From Helicoverpa zea (Eukaryota; Arthropoda; Insecta; Lepidoptera; Noctuidae): a stretch of DNA of 64,000 nt. How positions within the stretch are numbered: position 1 is the first letter of the stretch; each line of letters begins with the position of its first letter. This document shows, piece after piece, positions 10,701-20,697 of the stretch. The position numbers and the translations under genes are program-made. Under the pieces are notes generated by a model. It was not told where the DNA came from, ran no database searches, and worked only from the letters and a program-made list of their open reading frames with translations. The stretch covers positions 9,121,501 to 9,185,500 of the forward strand of contig NC_061452.1 in the NCBI RefSeq assembly GCF_022581195.2, given 5' to 3'.

Positions 10701-13700
10701 ATTTTGCACAAATTATGTGTTGCGCAATCTGCGCTAAAGTCAACATAACTTTGCGCATCTTTTTGTGATAAACTTGTATTCTCAATTTAAAACATTTTCT
10801 TCAGGTAATGGACCTAAACGAGAAGTTAGACGGCGAGATAACGAAGGCGGACAAGCTGGAGATAGAGAACAAGAAGCTGAGCAGCCGCGCGGCGTCGGTG
10901 CAGCGCGAGCGCGACGCGCTGCTGCACGAGCGCGACACGCTGCGGGACACCGTCGACGAGCTGCGCTGCTCTACTATTACTGCCGGTAACTATATAACAC
11001 AAGCTGCAGATAGAGAACAAGAAGCTGAGCAGCCGCGCGGCGTCGGTGCAGCGCGAGCGCGACGCGCTGCTGCACGAGCGCGACACGCTGCGGGACACCG
11101 TCGACGAGCTGCGCTGCTCTACTATTACTGCCGGTAACTATATAACACAAGCTGCAGATAGAGAACAAGAAGCTGAGCAGCCGCGCGGCGTCGGTGCAGC
11201 GCGAGCGCGACGCGCTGCTGCACGAGCGCGACACGCTGCGGGACACCGTCGACGAGCTGCGCTGCTCTACTATTACTGCCGGTAACTATATAACACAAGC
11301 TGCAGATAGAGAACAAGAAGCTGAGCAGCCGCGCGGCGTCGGTGCAGCGCGAGCGCGACGCGCTGCTGCACGAGCGCGACACGCTGCGGGACACCGTCGA
11401 CGAGCTGCGCTGCTCTACTATTACTGCCGGTAACTATATAACACAAGCTGCAGATAGAGAACAAGAAGCTGAGCAGCCGCGCGGCGTCGGTGCAGCGCGA
11501 GCGCGACGCGCTGCTGCACGAGCGCGACACGCTGCGGGACACCGTCGACGAGCTGCGCTGCTCTACTATTACTGCCGGTAACTATATAACACAAGCTGCA
11601 GATAGAGAACAAGAAGCTGAGCAGCCGCGCGGCGTCGGTGCAGCGCGAGCGCGACGCGCTGCTGCACGAGCGCGACACGCTGCGGGACACCGTCGACGAG
11701 CTGCGCTGCTCTACTATTACTGCCGGTAACTATATAACACAAGCTGCAGATAGAGAACAAGAAGCTGAGCAGCCGCGCGGCGTCGGTGCAGCGCGAGCGC
11801 GACGCGCTGCTGCACGAGCGCGACACGCTGCGGGACACCGTCGACGAGCTGCGCTGCTCTACTATTACTGCCGGTAACTATATATAGCCCGGTCAAAATA
11901 GACATAAAAGTAGTGGTCAAATAACAAAAATTCCCACAAAGTTGATTTTTGGTGGAGAGCTAGATTTGATCATTATAAATAAAATACTAAAAGTCCCCAT
12001 CGATCCTATGTGTGCGTCAAAAGTTATTCGAGGTCAAATGTCAAAATTTTTGGTTTTTTGTGTTTTTTTCGAAAACGGTAAGTTTTATCAAAAAAAGACA
12101 CCAGACCAAAGTTGTAGATCTTTAAATTTTCTACAAGAATGGCATTAACAGTTTTCTCATAAATCTTACCATTCCTGAGATATCGCGATTCAAAGAGTCA
12201 CACTACACATGATATGCACATACAAGCCACGTATGTACGACGGCTGCCTTTAAGTTTTGTCGTTTGAAATAAGTATAGACAATCTAGTAGGTTAATACCA
12301 TTTATTGTTTTTCAGAGAATTCTCCGCAATATTTAATGCACTTTTGCATGCATTAAACCCAGTTCTTGAAATATTTATTCCATTCTGAAGTGGGGGTAGT
12401 CAAATTGGCCGATTTGTATGAGTCAACAGCTTTTTCAGGTGTTCTGAAACGTTTACCACGAAGACTTTACTTAATTTTGGGGAATGTAAAACAATCGTAA
12501 TGCCCACGGATCCATGTCACGGTATGTTACATATGGTCTGCGACAATTAATTGCCGCATAGCCTCGATATTATCTTGAGTCATATGGGGTTTTGAATTAC
12601 CTTCACGTGGCTTGTCGCTGAGGCTAGATTGCCCACTTTTAAATCCTAAATATCAGCGCACTGCAGTCCTAAGGCATGGTTCTGCATTACTAAACACAGA
12701 ACAAAATTTTTTCAACCGCTGAAGTCGCGCACAATCCGCTTTTAAAGTGTAAAAAATTATCGCATGCTAATTTTCCTTCGACATTTCCATTTTTATCCAG
12801 AAGACTGGGGTTGGAAATTGATACATAATATCTGGACCCTATTAAAACTTTACTCCCACCTGCTCCAGAAAAACTCCTGACATTATTTTTTGCAATTGCA
12901 AAAATGATTGTAGTATCAAATCATCCTCCGAGCCCTTTTCCCAACTATGTTGACTGTTGAGGTCAGCTTCCAGTTTAACCGGATGTAGCTAAGTACCAGT
13001 CCTTTACAAGGAGCGACTGCCCTATCTGACCCCCTTAACCCAGTTACTCGGGCAACCCAATACCCCTTGGTTAGACTGGTGTCAAACTTACTGGCTTCTG
13101 ACTACCCATAACGACTGCCAAGAATGTTCAATGACAGCCAGAACCTACAGTTTAACGTGCCATCAGAAACACAGTCATTGGTGTCCAAGATATGCTTAGA
13201 AAGTACATATAAACTTAGAAAAGTTGCATTGGTACTTTTCTGACCTGGAATCGAAGCCACTCATACTTGAACGGTTGGTTCTTTACCCACTAGGCCACCA
13301 CGAGTTTTTGTATGAATCTGATAAATCTAAAACAATCACAATAATAGTTAACCCAATAGTTAATATCAATAATGACATCATATTAGAACTTGACGACAAT
13401 TATTCAATTAAACTATCCTAAAATTGTCATGACAGTTAGTGGAGTAGATCTACAGGGGAAACCACGATAAAAAAAACGCGCCGAGTATACTACCTCACAG
13501 GTGGCGTGGAAATGTGTGCATGTAATGTATGGAATATACTTTGAAGCGCGATATCTCAGGTATGGTAACATTTAGGAGAAAACTGTTAATGCCATTTTTG
13601 TATAAAATTTTATAATCTACAATTTTGGTCTGATGTATTTTTTTGATAAAACTTACCGTTTTCGAAAAAAACACAAAAAACAAAAATTTTGACATTTGAC

Positions 13701-16700
13701 CTCGAATAACTTTTGACGCACACATGGGATCGATAGGGACTTTTAGTATTTTATTTATAATGATCAAATCTAGCTCTCCACCAAAAATCAGCTTTGTGGG
13801 AATTTTTGTTATTTCAAATGTCTATTTTGACCGGGCTAATAACACAAGCTGCAGATAGAGAACAAGAAGCTGAGCAGCCGCGCGGCGTCGGTAATTAGAT
13901 AGCTATATTAGGCCGGCAATACACTGAGCGCTTGAATCAGTCACGAGCAATAGCTTCAAGCTGCGACCGCTCGAATCAGTTACAACTGCTCGGGCGGTTC
14001 TTGTATGTGCATCATTGAACTACGCAATTCACTGTGCAGGCGCAGCATGAAGCTGTCGCCCCTGAGTGCTTCAAGCGGTCTGTGTATTGCCGGCCTTAGG
14101 GCCTATGCACACCACGTTTTTTAAACGCGCCGTCGACGCGCGTTTGTAACGATACAGACGCGATACGCACGCAAGACAGACGCAGCCTGTAGACCTTTGC
14201 ACACCTGTATACATACAGACGCGCGTGTGTAGCGATACAGACGCGATGCAAACGCGCGTGTGTAGCGATGTAAACGCACGTTTGTATCGATACAGACGCG
14301 CCGGTGACGCGCGTTTGCATCGATACAAAGGACAACAAACTGCTCTGCAGGATAAAAACGCGCCGTCGACGCGCGTTTGTATCGATACAGACGCGCCGGG
14401 GCCGCGCGTTTGTATCGATACAAACGACAATAAACTGCTCTGCAGTATAAAAACGCGCCGTTGACGCGCGTTCCCAAAACGCGCGTCGACGGCGCGTTTA
14501 AGAAACGTGGTGTGCATAGGCCCTTAGCGTTTAACGGACCAGCTTTTTCACGAAAATGTCTACTGACGATTATGGTAATTTTTCTCTAGGTGACAATTGG
14601 TTTGAGTTTCGCTAGAGTATTTTTAAAGATTTCAAACCATGGCTCAGAAAATCTGATACCTTTCGCACTTTAGCGGAAGGGAAATTTACTGACCCCTCAA
14701 TTCATACCTCTAATATATGTTTGCCTTCAAAGGCTTCAAAAGCATATCCCTAGTGACTTAAATTTTTTAGTGGATAAATCCTATAACCGCCATATCGACC
14801 AATTCTAGGTGCAAATGAAGACAACGTGTCCCGGGAACTGATACCCAATGACATTAAGGAGCAGTTGATTCGGCTAGAACACGAGAACAAACTGTTACGA
14901 CAGAACCAAGGCGCTCAGGCGGACACGGCTTCTGTACAAGTGAGTTATTTATGAAATAAATCTAAAAGTTCCCCATTCATATATCTAGTGTTTCGTACCT
15001 AATCACAAAAAAAAAAACCTATCACATATACTTTATGATATCTATGGCGAATTGTAAAAAAAAGTAACCTAATTCATTCAGTGGTTTGGTCACAGGAGTA
15101 ATTTTTCGTTTTCATAATTTACAACATCATGTGTTAGGGTGCTTACATAAAGGAACAGGTTTCCGGTACAGACAAATCTGTACGGGTAGGTACCGATCAG
15201 CGCAGGTATAATATTTCAATACAATCCTATTCACTCACTTATAAAGAAACCGACAAGTTATAACCTGTTTCTTTCTCTATTTACTTTGTTTGGAAAAATC
15301 ATTTGTTTATTTTTGCGTATTTTTTTTTTAATTAATCGATAATTTAATCGACACATCAACCAGTACATTAACGTGTTTGATTTAATGTGATTAGGTACGA
15401 CACATCCGATATTTATTATCACAAGTTTTCTATAACGCGTAATATCAATGGGGGTACTTTAAAGAAACTTCCACACATTCAGATTAAATATTTATTTTGG
15501 ATCTCCAACAAAAGATGTAGTACAAAGTATGTAGGTACACATAACATGACGTAGGTATAATAAAACAATGGGAATATTGTCGGTGTACTCGTTCACTTAT
15601 ATGAGATCATAGCATGCACAGTAATACTAGCTAAACTAACAAGTTACAAATGATAATCGCTTAAGAAACAAAATATACATATACTTCCTTATTGATTTCT
15701 TTCACGACAAACAAAAAAACAATGCCAAAAATTCCTAGTGCCATTTTATATTTCTCATTTGTTTTAAACATTGCAATAATTCTAGGCTATGTTAGAAGAT
15801 TATGTGGCGAGGCTAGAGAAACAGCGAGCGATCAACCGCGAGGCGAACCAGCGCATTATGCAGTTAGAAGCCACGCTAGAAGCGCCGCATCCCAGGCTAG
15901 CGTCCGCTATTGAGGATAGCCAGAGAAAGTGTAAGTTCTCTTATGTCATACCATTAGTAACCCCAGTTTCTATAATAATAATCCATCCTCCGAGCCTTTT
16001 CCCAACTATGTTGGGGTTGGCTTCCAGTCTAACCGGATTCAGCTGAGTACCAGTGCTTTACAAGACTGCCTATCTGACCTCCTCAACCCAGTTACCCAGG
16101 CAACCCCATACCCCTTGGTTGGACTGGTGTCAGACTTACTGGCTTCTGACTACCCATAACGACTGCCAAGACCCTATTACTGCCAAGACTGCTATTGCCC
16201 CCCAAACCAACCTGCTGAAACCCCAGTTTCTATAATATTCTAGACTTAATTTTGAATGTTTAAATTGCTGACACACTTGATAAAATGACATAGGTACCAA
16301 CCAAAGTACCTATAAACCCACCTACTAATGTGCCAACTGATGTACCAACTGACGTTCTAATTGACGTACCAACCGACGTGCCAGCTGAATTGCCATCTGA
16401 CCTACCAACTGACCCCAACTTTAAAGCAAACTCACTTTCCAATTAATAATAACTAGCTGTTAGGTTTCTTCCGGTCTTTATTGTTACATATTTTTTTTAT
16501 CTACACAGCATTACAAGTAGAAGAATTACAAGCGGCCTTAGCAGAAGAACGGCGGCGTGCCACGAAGTTGCAAGAGGCAATCGCGGCCAAGGACGCGGAA
16601 CTACTCGCTACGGAGGACAAATACAAGAAGTGCCTTGAAAAGGCTAAGGAAGTCATCAAGTCGCTGGACCCTAGAGCTTCTGGTACGTTTAGTAAGTTTC

Positions 16701-17657
16701 AAAATAAGTACAGAATAAGTCGTTTTGTCCTGCCTAAAACAGAAATAGTTTTGTCGAACCGTGTTTAGTTATTCAATGACTACCTTATTCCCTATGGATT
16801 CTCTATGGAAACCATTACAACGTTCTCTAGATAGAAATTGGCCGAGGATAGGCAAATACGAGGAGTGTCGAGGGGCACTTCGCCCTACTTCGTAGAACTT
16901 TATCTCGCTATATTCCTTTCTCAATAGCTCCGATTAACTTTCCGGAGTATTTCACCTAGAAATCTCGTGAGCTGTGTGTGGAGGACGCTTTAAAATTAAT
17001 GTTATATTTTGATCCTTTTGATTGCAGCTCAACAATCGCTGTCAGATATAACGTTGGGATATTCGCGTCCCGCGGGAACCGTGGCTGGACCATCGCGACC
17101 CGAGATCGTGCCTGCGCCCAGTAATAGGACCGAGTGAGTTTTACTATTATTTAATTTTACTATATTATTATTACACTGGCATATACGCATTATATCCCAA
17201 GACTTGTGTAGCTTTCTTTGCATTTGGCTTAACTAAATCATTTAACCCAGACTACGTTAGAATTGTCTCGTCTAACCAGATCCTATCTGACGTCAACCCA
17301 CTTACATCGGTAACCACCTTTTGTTAAGGCAGGGTGTCACACTCTCGAGTCAGACAACCCATAACGACAGCCAAAGATATTAAAACTATGAAGATATAAA
17401 ATAACACACATATTTCTTTTAGATGGAGCGGTTCAACCTCAGAGCCTGGCCGCGCCGGTGCCACCGAACAACGCTTACTAAGTACAGCTTGGTACACTCT
17501 CGGCGCCCGCTGTCACCGTGACGCCGTAGACACGCGGTTCACGCTGCTGTCGGCCGGCCACTCGTTCCTGGCCCGTCAGCGCCGTCAGCCGCCCCGCCAG
17601 CCGCCCCGCGCCCGCGCCTCCCCCGCCCCGCACGCGTCGCCCGCGCCCGCGCAATGA
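4735..17657 (+). CDS. hook: Hook, microtubule/dynein cargo adaptor (13 exons)
   Basis: Exons: 4735-4831, 5512-5664, 6276-6392, 6654-6748, 8038-8163, 9095-9382, 10329-10580, 10805-10985, 14809-14939, 15786-15930, 16509-16682, 17028-17133, 17423-17657. All junctions are GT-AG, phases agree, and the sum is 2100 nt or 699 residues, the usual Hook length. Residues 1 to about 160 form the HOOK domain (CDNLIKWLQTLDL, NWRLKVSNLKKILEGVV, LGRLLQLVLSCAVNC). About 160-590 is coiled coil (VDLRRQVKLLERAN, KADKLEIENKKL, RERDALLHERDTLRDTVDEL, KYKKCLEKAKEVIKSLDP). The C terminus has the family blocks TAWYTLGARCH and GHSFLARQRRQPP, then a Pro/Arg/Ala tail. Hook proteins link dynein and cargo and act in endosome and late endocytic traffic. 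Start ATG 4735 is the first in frame; ATG 4744 has a stronger context. Exon 6 could also begin nearer 9068. Confidence 0.95.
4832..10328 (+). other. Hook introns 1-4 and 6 and remaining early intron sequence
   Basis: Introns 4832-5511, 5665-6275, 6393-6653, 6749-8037 and 9383-10328 are AT-rich, and no gene is supported in them. Intron 5 (8164-9094) holds a degenerate retroposon fragment, listed separately. Short ORFs here are intron read-through from hook exons or chance. Confidence 0.6.
8578..8725 (-). mobile_element. Degenerate retroposon fragment in hook intron 5
   Basis: The block cttcctgccctgttccttat, ttttatttgggg, cttccatttctccctgtcat is a diverged relative of the retroposon 3' end at 1251-1320 (tcctgctcatatcccaattt, ttatttggagtcgg, tctccttccatac). 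No target duplication is recognisable. Confidence 0.45.
10853..11885 (+). repeat. 148-bp tandem array of hook exon 8 end plus splice donor (7 copies)
   Basis: The block from atagagaacaagaagctgag through ctctactattactgccg and the donor gtaactata repeats with a period of 148 bp. Donor boundaries fall after 10985, 11133, 11281, 11429, 11577, 11725 and 11873. The first is the genuine exon 8 and six follow it inside intron 8. Each extra unit is 124 nt of exon-derived sequence plus 24 nt of intron-like sequence (gtaactatataacacaagctgcag). Copies look identical by eye. At the joint the exon reads aagctgGAG and each copy reads aagctgCAG, placing a 3'-splice-like CAG at the edge of every unit. Reading through from exon 8 gives a frameshifted Arg/Ala-rich peptide and a stop at about 11135-11137, so only the first donor yields Hook. 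A partial further unit lies at 13838-13892 beyond an inserted transposon. Confidence 0.95.
12300..12700 (-). pseudogene. Decayed mariner transposase, core deleted
   Basis: On the minus strand, about 12660-12540 translates to an N-terminal DNA-binding-like stretch (SLSDKPREGN, TQDNIEAMRQL). About 12490-12310 translates to a C-terminal mariner-like stretch (RGKRFRTPEKAVDSYK, TPTSEWNKYFKNW, MQKCI). Stops interrupt it, and the aspartate-bearing catalytic core between the two is missing, so it cannot encode an active transposase. The assignment is from recognition of family motifs, without a search. Confidence 0.65.
12920..13309 (-). mobile_element. Full-length tRNA-derived SINE nested in the mariner-type element
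   Basis: On the minus strand the head carries a polymerase III A-box-like tggcctagtggg (13286-13297) and a B-box-like ggcttcgattcc (13247-13258). The shared SINE body follows and ends in ggctcggaggatgat at about 12920. It is the only copy here with the tRNA-like head, so it shows what the truncated copies at 1527, 15978, 17240 and 25385 derive from. A target duplication is not obvious. Confidence 0.75.
13838..13892 (+). repeat. Truncated eighth unit of the exon-8 array
   Basis: The sequence aataacacaagctgcag, then atagagaacaagaagctgag and ccgcgcggcgtcggt, is the start of another 148-bp unit, cut off about 40 bases into its exon-like part. It shows that the mariner-type element landed inside an already formed array. 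Confidence 0.9.
13908..14098. mobile_element. 185-bp MITE with TTA target duplication
   Basis: The ends ggccggcaatacac (13911-13924) and gtgtattgccggcc (14082-14095) are perfect inverted repeats. Direct TTA repeats sit at 13908-13910 and 14096-14098. A 3-bp TTA duplication fits the PIF/Harbinger superfamily. The interior is non-coding with subterminal cttgaatcagt/cgaatcagt motifs. Confidence 0.8.
14096..14526. mobile_element. 425-bp MITE with TTA target duplication and internal repeats
   Basis: The ends gggcctatgcacaccacg (14099) and cgtggtgtgcataggccc (to 14523) are inverted repeats extending over about 45 bp with one or two mismatches. TTA flanks both sides (14096-14098, shared with the previous MITE, and 14524-14526). 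The interior is a run of acgcgcgtttgtatcgatac and cagacgcgcc motifs on both strands, several forming local palindromes. Long ORFs across it, on both strands, are by-products of these repeats. Confidence 0.85.
14985..15407. mobile_element. Probable MITE in hook intron 9
   Basis: tcgtacctaatcaca (14993-15007) recurs inverted as tgtgattaggtacga (15386-15400), giving 15-bp termini around about 0.4 kb of non-coding AT-rich sequence. No clear target duplication is seen. Confidence 0.45.
15959..16237 (-). mobile_element. Truncated SINE with 19-bp target duplication in hook intron 10
   Basis: aaccccagtttctataata occurs at 15959-15977 and exactly again at 16219-16237, bracketing 241 bp of the moth SINE body (cctccgagccttttcccaac through cttctgactacccataacg). 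The insertion starts about 30 bp downstream of the exon 10 donor at 15931. The identical flanks suggest it is fairly recent. Confidence 0.88.
16293..16424. repeat. 12-bp imperfect minisatellite
   Basis: Variants of gtaccaactgac (tgccaactgat, gtaccaaccgac, tgccatctgac, ctaccaactgac) repeat about ten times in hook intron 10. A minus-strand ORF reading Ser-Val-Gly-Thr repeats is its translation artefact. Confidence 0.8.
17240..17385 (-). mobile_element. Highly decayed SINE copy in hook intron 12
   Basis: The ordered remnants cgtctaaccagatcc, tatctgacgtcaaccca, ggtaaccacctttt and cagacaacccataacgac match the SINE body with many substitutions and indels. It lies between the donor at 17134 and exon 13. 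Confidence 0.5.
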
Positions 17658-20645
17658 CGTCACCTGATGTTGCGGCCAGCGCTGGTGATTGAGTAAGACC
17701 TCTTCTATACTCGTAAGTCCTGTTCTATACTTAACGTTCTATACTATGAACTTTGTGTATGGTTCGTGCCGAACTTAGTGGCGGCAGAAACTATTGTTAG
17801 TTTAATTGGCTTGACCACTTCAAGTGCCTGTCTGTACTCGGAGGTTAATTGCGAGCTGTCATTAAGTTTGGGTGGAGCTATACAAAAGCAAGCACGTTGT
17901 CCTAAAGCAGTTTCACACTGACGTATTTTGTTTGTCGCTCAGTTTGCCCTATCCGCGCGTATTCGGGTGTCATCGCTGGAACCAATAGTTGCCAGTCCTT
18001 TAAGCTCGCGCGTATAAAAGCACTAGTGTGTAACGGCCTTAGGGCAGTCGTGTCCTATAAACCTTTTCAGTGATCCATTTCTGTAATAGAGGTTTACTTC
18101 TAAAACCATTCCTCGGTGTACGTCAAACGTATTCTTGATTCAAAGACTTTTGTGCATCACACACAACTGTGCCGCAGTGCCCTCTTTACTAACCGCCTTA
18201 CGTGGCTAACGTAATACCTGAGTATAGACTTGAGTGCGCTTCTGGACAGACTATACATAGTAGATATATATTTACATACTGTATTGTATATAATCGTGTA
18301 TACTGTATTGATAACAATGGTCAGAGGACGAAGCCTTGAGTGTTCAGGACGGAATCAAACGTAGATATAAAGAATCCACAAGTGTTCCATTTCCCATCGG
18401 TTCGTGTGAACAATATGTTTATACGATTGGCGAGTGTATCTTTTGTAAATAATATTTGTGTGTGCGATTACGCTATTGTTGCTGGTCGCTGGTCGGTCCC
18501 TTCCATCTTCATTTAATTCTACGTCAATTGAAATTACATATGATTTTTGTATAATTATGCATGAGTGTGAATCCGTAACCGTTAATTGTGGGAGCCTGAA
18601 GTTATTGGCTGTTTTTTTTGCATTATGTAATATAACTGTGACCTAAGTAGACACTTTCTTACAATTATTTTATAATCAATAATGTCTCTTTGTATTAAAA
18701 AGACATTTTTTGAGTACTAATTTGCTCATATGTTTGTTAATTTAGATTAAGTTTGAACACATAAAATGTAACCACCTGGTTAACGTAGCCGTTATGTTAA
18801 TAATTCATTGTGTGTATAAGGATTAGTTAATTCTATAAACCTTTAGTATAAATTGATGCATTTGTGATTTTCTAAGATGGCTAACATTTGCGATAAGGCA
18901 ACAATTGGTGCATTCTTCTTTCTTTGTAGTCACACTCTTGGTAGAGTGGTCGTGGTCGTCAATTGGTGCATTACTTAGTTGATATTTGTTCAAATCACGT
19001 AGTAAAGCTCGCTCGCAATGGGATAATAAGTAGAATTCAAACTAGATGCAGCTGTTGCAAATAATAATGAATGTTACTAAAAAACGATAAAAAGAAGCAC
19101 AAATAATTTTCGTACTTTATCACAATAGTTTTGGTATTGTTTCGAGATGCACAAAAGCGAAAACATATGAAATTATCGCTAATGTAAGCCAACCCAAACC
19201 CCTTATATAACGTTCAATATCTATTTACTCTCATTATTTGAACAGAATATTTTTCTCTTTACTAAACTGATTCGCAAATGGGACGGAAAAAGTTGCCTTT
19301 CGATGCAGAAACATTTCTGTCTCGCGGTGCTTCTCAATAGAAATTATGGAAGAAATATTTTGGAATATAGCCAAAAATGACTCCGATTTTATGGAGATAT
19401 TTTGTATCTGCTTTACTCGCTTAAGCTCTAAGGGTTTACCATAAACTATAAATCCTATAAACGTAAAAGAGCAGGATATTTGCATTTTTTTCTTCTATTA
19501 AACGTATTAAGGGTTTAACGTGCAGGCGCGGAGCAGAATGCTATATTTTATGGGATTTAAAGTAATGGTTAAATCCCTGAGCCCATTTCCTCTCGTCCCT
19601 TCGAAATACAACGCCGCCAAGCGGACGTTGTGTCATAAACTAATAATTCGCTGATTTATAATCATCGTACTCTAATATTACAATACTTTTTTTGAACAAT
19701 GACAATATTATTTTTTTGTTTAAAATCCTAGGTTAGGTTAATAAAGTGTGATCCTAGAACAAAACTTTGTGCACTATTACAATTTATTATTAAGATGATA
19801 ATTATAATAATTTTTATAACATCGTTTTATATCAGTATTTTGTTAATATTTATAAATGTTGTAACCGGAGTCTTGTCTAACCAGAATTTATTATTTGTTA
19901 ATTTTTAGAAAACTTATATTATCACATTAGCAATCAGTCGTCAATTTATTTTATCCGCATCGACTTTTCAATTTGTCTTTTTCATTAATTTGATTGGTAT
20001 CCCTACCAGTTCAGTAATGGAATTTATTGTATTGATGCGAAGCAGTGCAAATTATTTATTTAATATTAGTATAAAATGTAATTTATTGTTAATGATGACA
20101 ATATAGTTTTGAAATTTTTAATTTGCTGTTTTACTTATTTTGGACATTGAAAATTAATTCACTATCATAATGAAAAGGAGTTCATATAGAAAAACAAAAT
20201 CCATAACGTGATTTCATAATTTATTTGTAATTGAGATCACAAGCCACTTAAAATTTAACTTATATCACATCAAACCAAACTAAACAATCTAAGTGGTCAC
20301 GGCCTTACGATACACGGTCAAATTTAGTACACAACATGATAACTTAGGGCAACACTAAAATCACTAAACCAAAAATATCGTGTCAATAAATTCTTAGCAA
20401 AAAAGGCAGTCAATTTCTAAAATAATAAAAAATAAAGTATCTAAATTTCTAAGTAGATCCGCCTAAGTTACCAGGACTTATAAGAGCAAAACAGTTGTTT
20501 GGTGAAAGGTTTGTTTCTGAACTTGTAATAATTTTGTATCTATTACTCTTTTTAGACACGCAAGTAGATCTGGCTCATCACGAACACAGCCCCCGACTAC
20601 ACAACGTTTCGTTTACACTAGCTCGTGACACAGACCGCACCTGGC
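17658..20645 (+). other. Hook 3' UTR and convergent intergenic region
   Basis: No coding gene is supported. Candidate polyadenylation hexamers for hook are ATTAAA at 18694-18699 and AATAAA at 19740-19745. The first 600 bp after the stop are less AT-rich than the rest. CCP1 transcription ends from the other side near 20646, so the two genes are tail to tail. Confidence 0.5.
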
Positions 20646-20651
20646 TTTATT
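20646..20651 (-). terminator. Candidate CCP1 polyadenylation signal
   Basis: AATAAA on the minus strand lies 47 nt past the CCP1 stop codon (20698-20700). It is the closest canonical hexamer. Confidence 0.4.
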
Positions 20652-20697
20652 ATTTCCGTAGCAAGCGCTTAGCCTAAGGTTATAATATAAAGTCGAA

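Larger units (their letters stand above)
11886..13837. mobile_element. Mariner-derived element with about 300-bp terminal inverted repeats
   Basis: The ends agcccggtcaaaatagac and gtctattttgaccgggct are exact inverted repeats. Similarity continues for about 300 bp on each side (11886-12188 and 13547-13837), with weaker similarity beyond. It interrupts the exon-8 array at a TATA site, with the duplication limited to 2-3 bases (TA or ATA), as mariner-type elements do. The interior holds a broken mariner transposase on the minus strand and a nested SINE at 12920-13309. Confidence 0.8.

Noticed and set aside
10826..11877. Repeated 79-90-codon ORFs on both strands
   Set aside because: They are frames through the exon-8 tandem array; the only genuine coding copy is the first, in the Hook frame.
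13240..13309. tRNA gene on the minus strand
   Set aside because: A- and B-box-like sequences are present but no cloverleaf with a paired acceptor stem is seen, and the segment is continuous with the SINE body.
14071..14517. Overlapping ORFs of up to 148 codons on both strands
   Set aside because: Arg/Tyr/Cys-rich repeats produced by the internal motifs of the 425-bp MITE; no stop-free frame would be expected to be selected.
18925..18970. SINE head-like string (cacactcttggtagagtgg)
   Set aside because: Resembles a tRNA-SINE A-box region but is too short and isolated to call.
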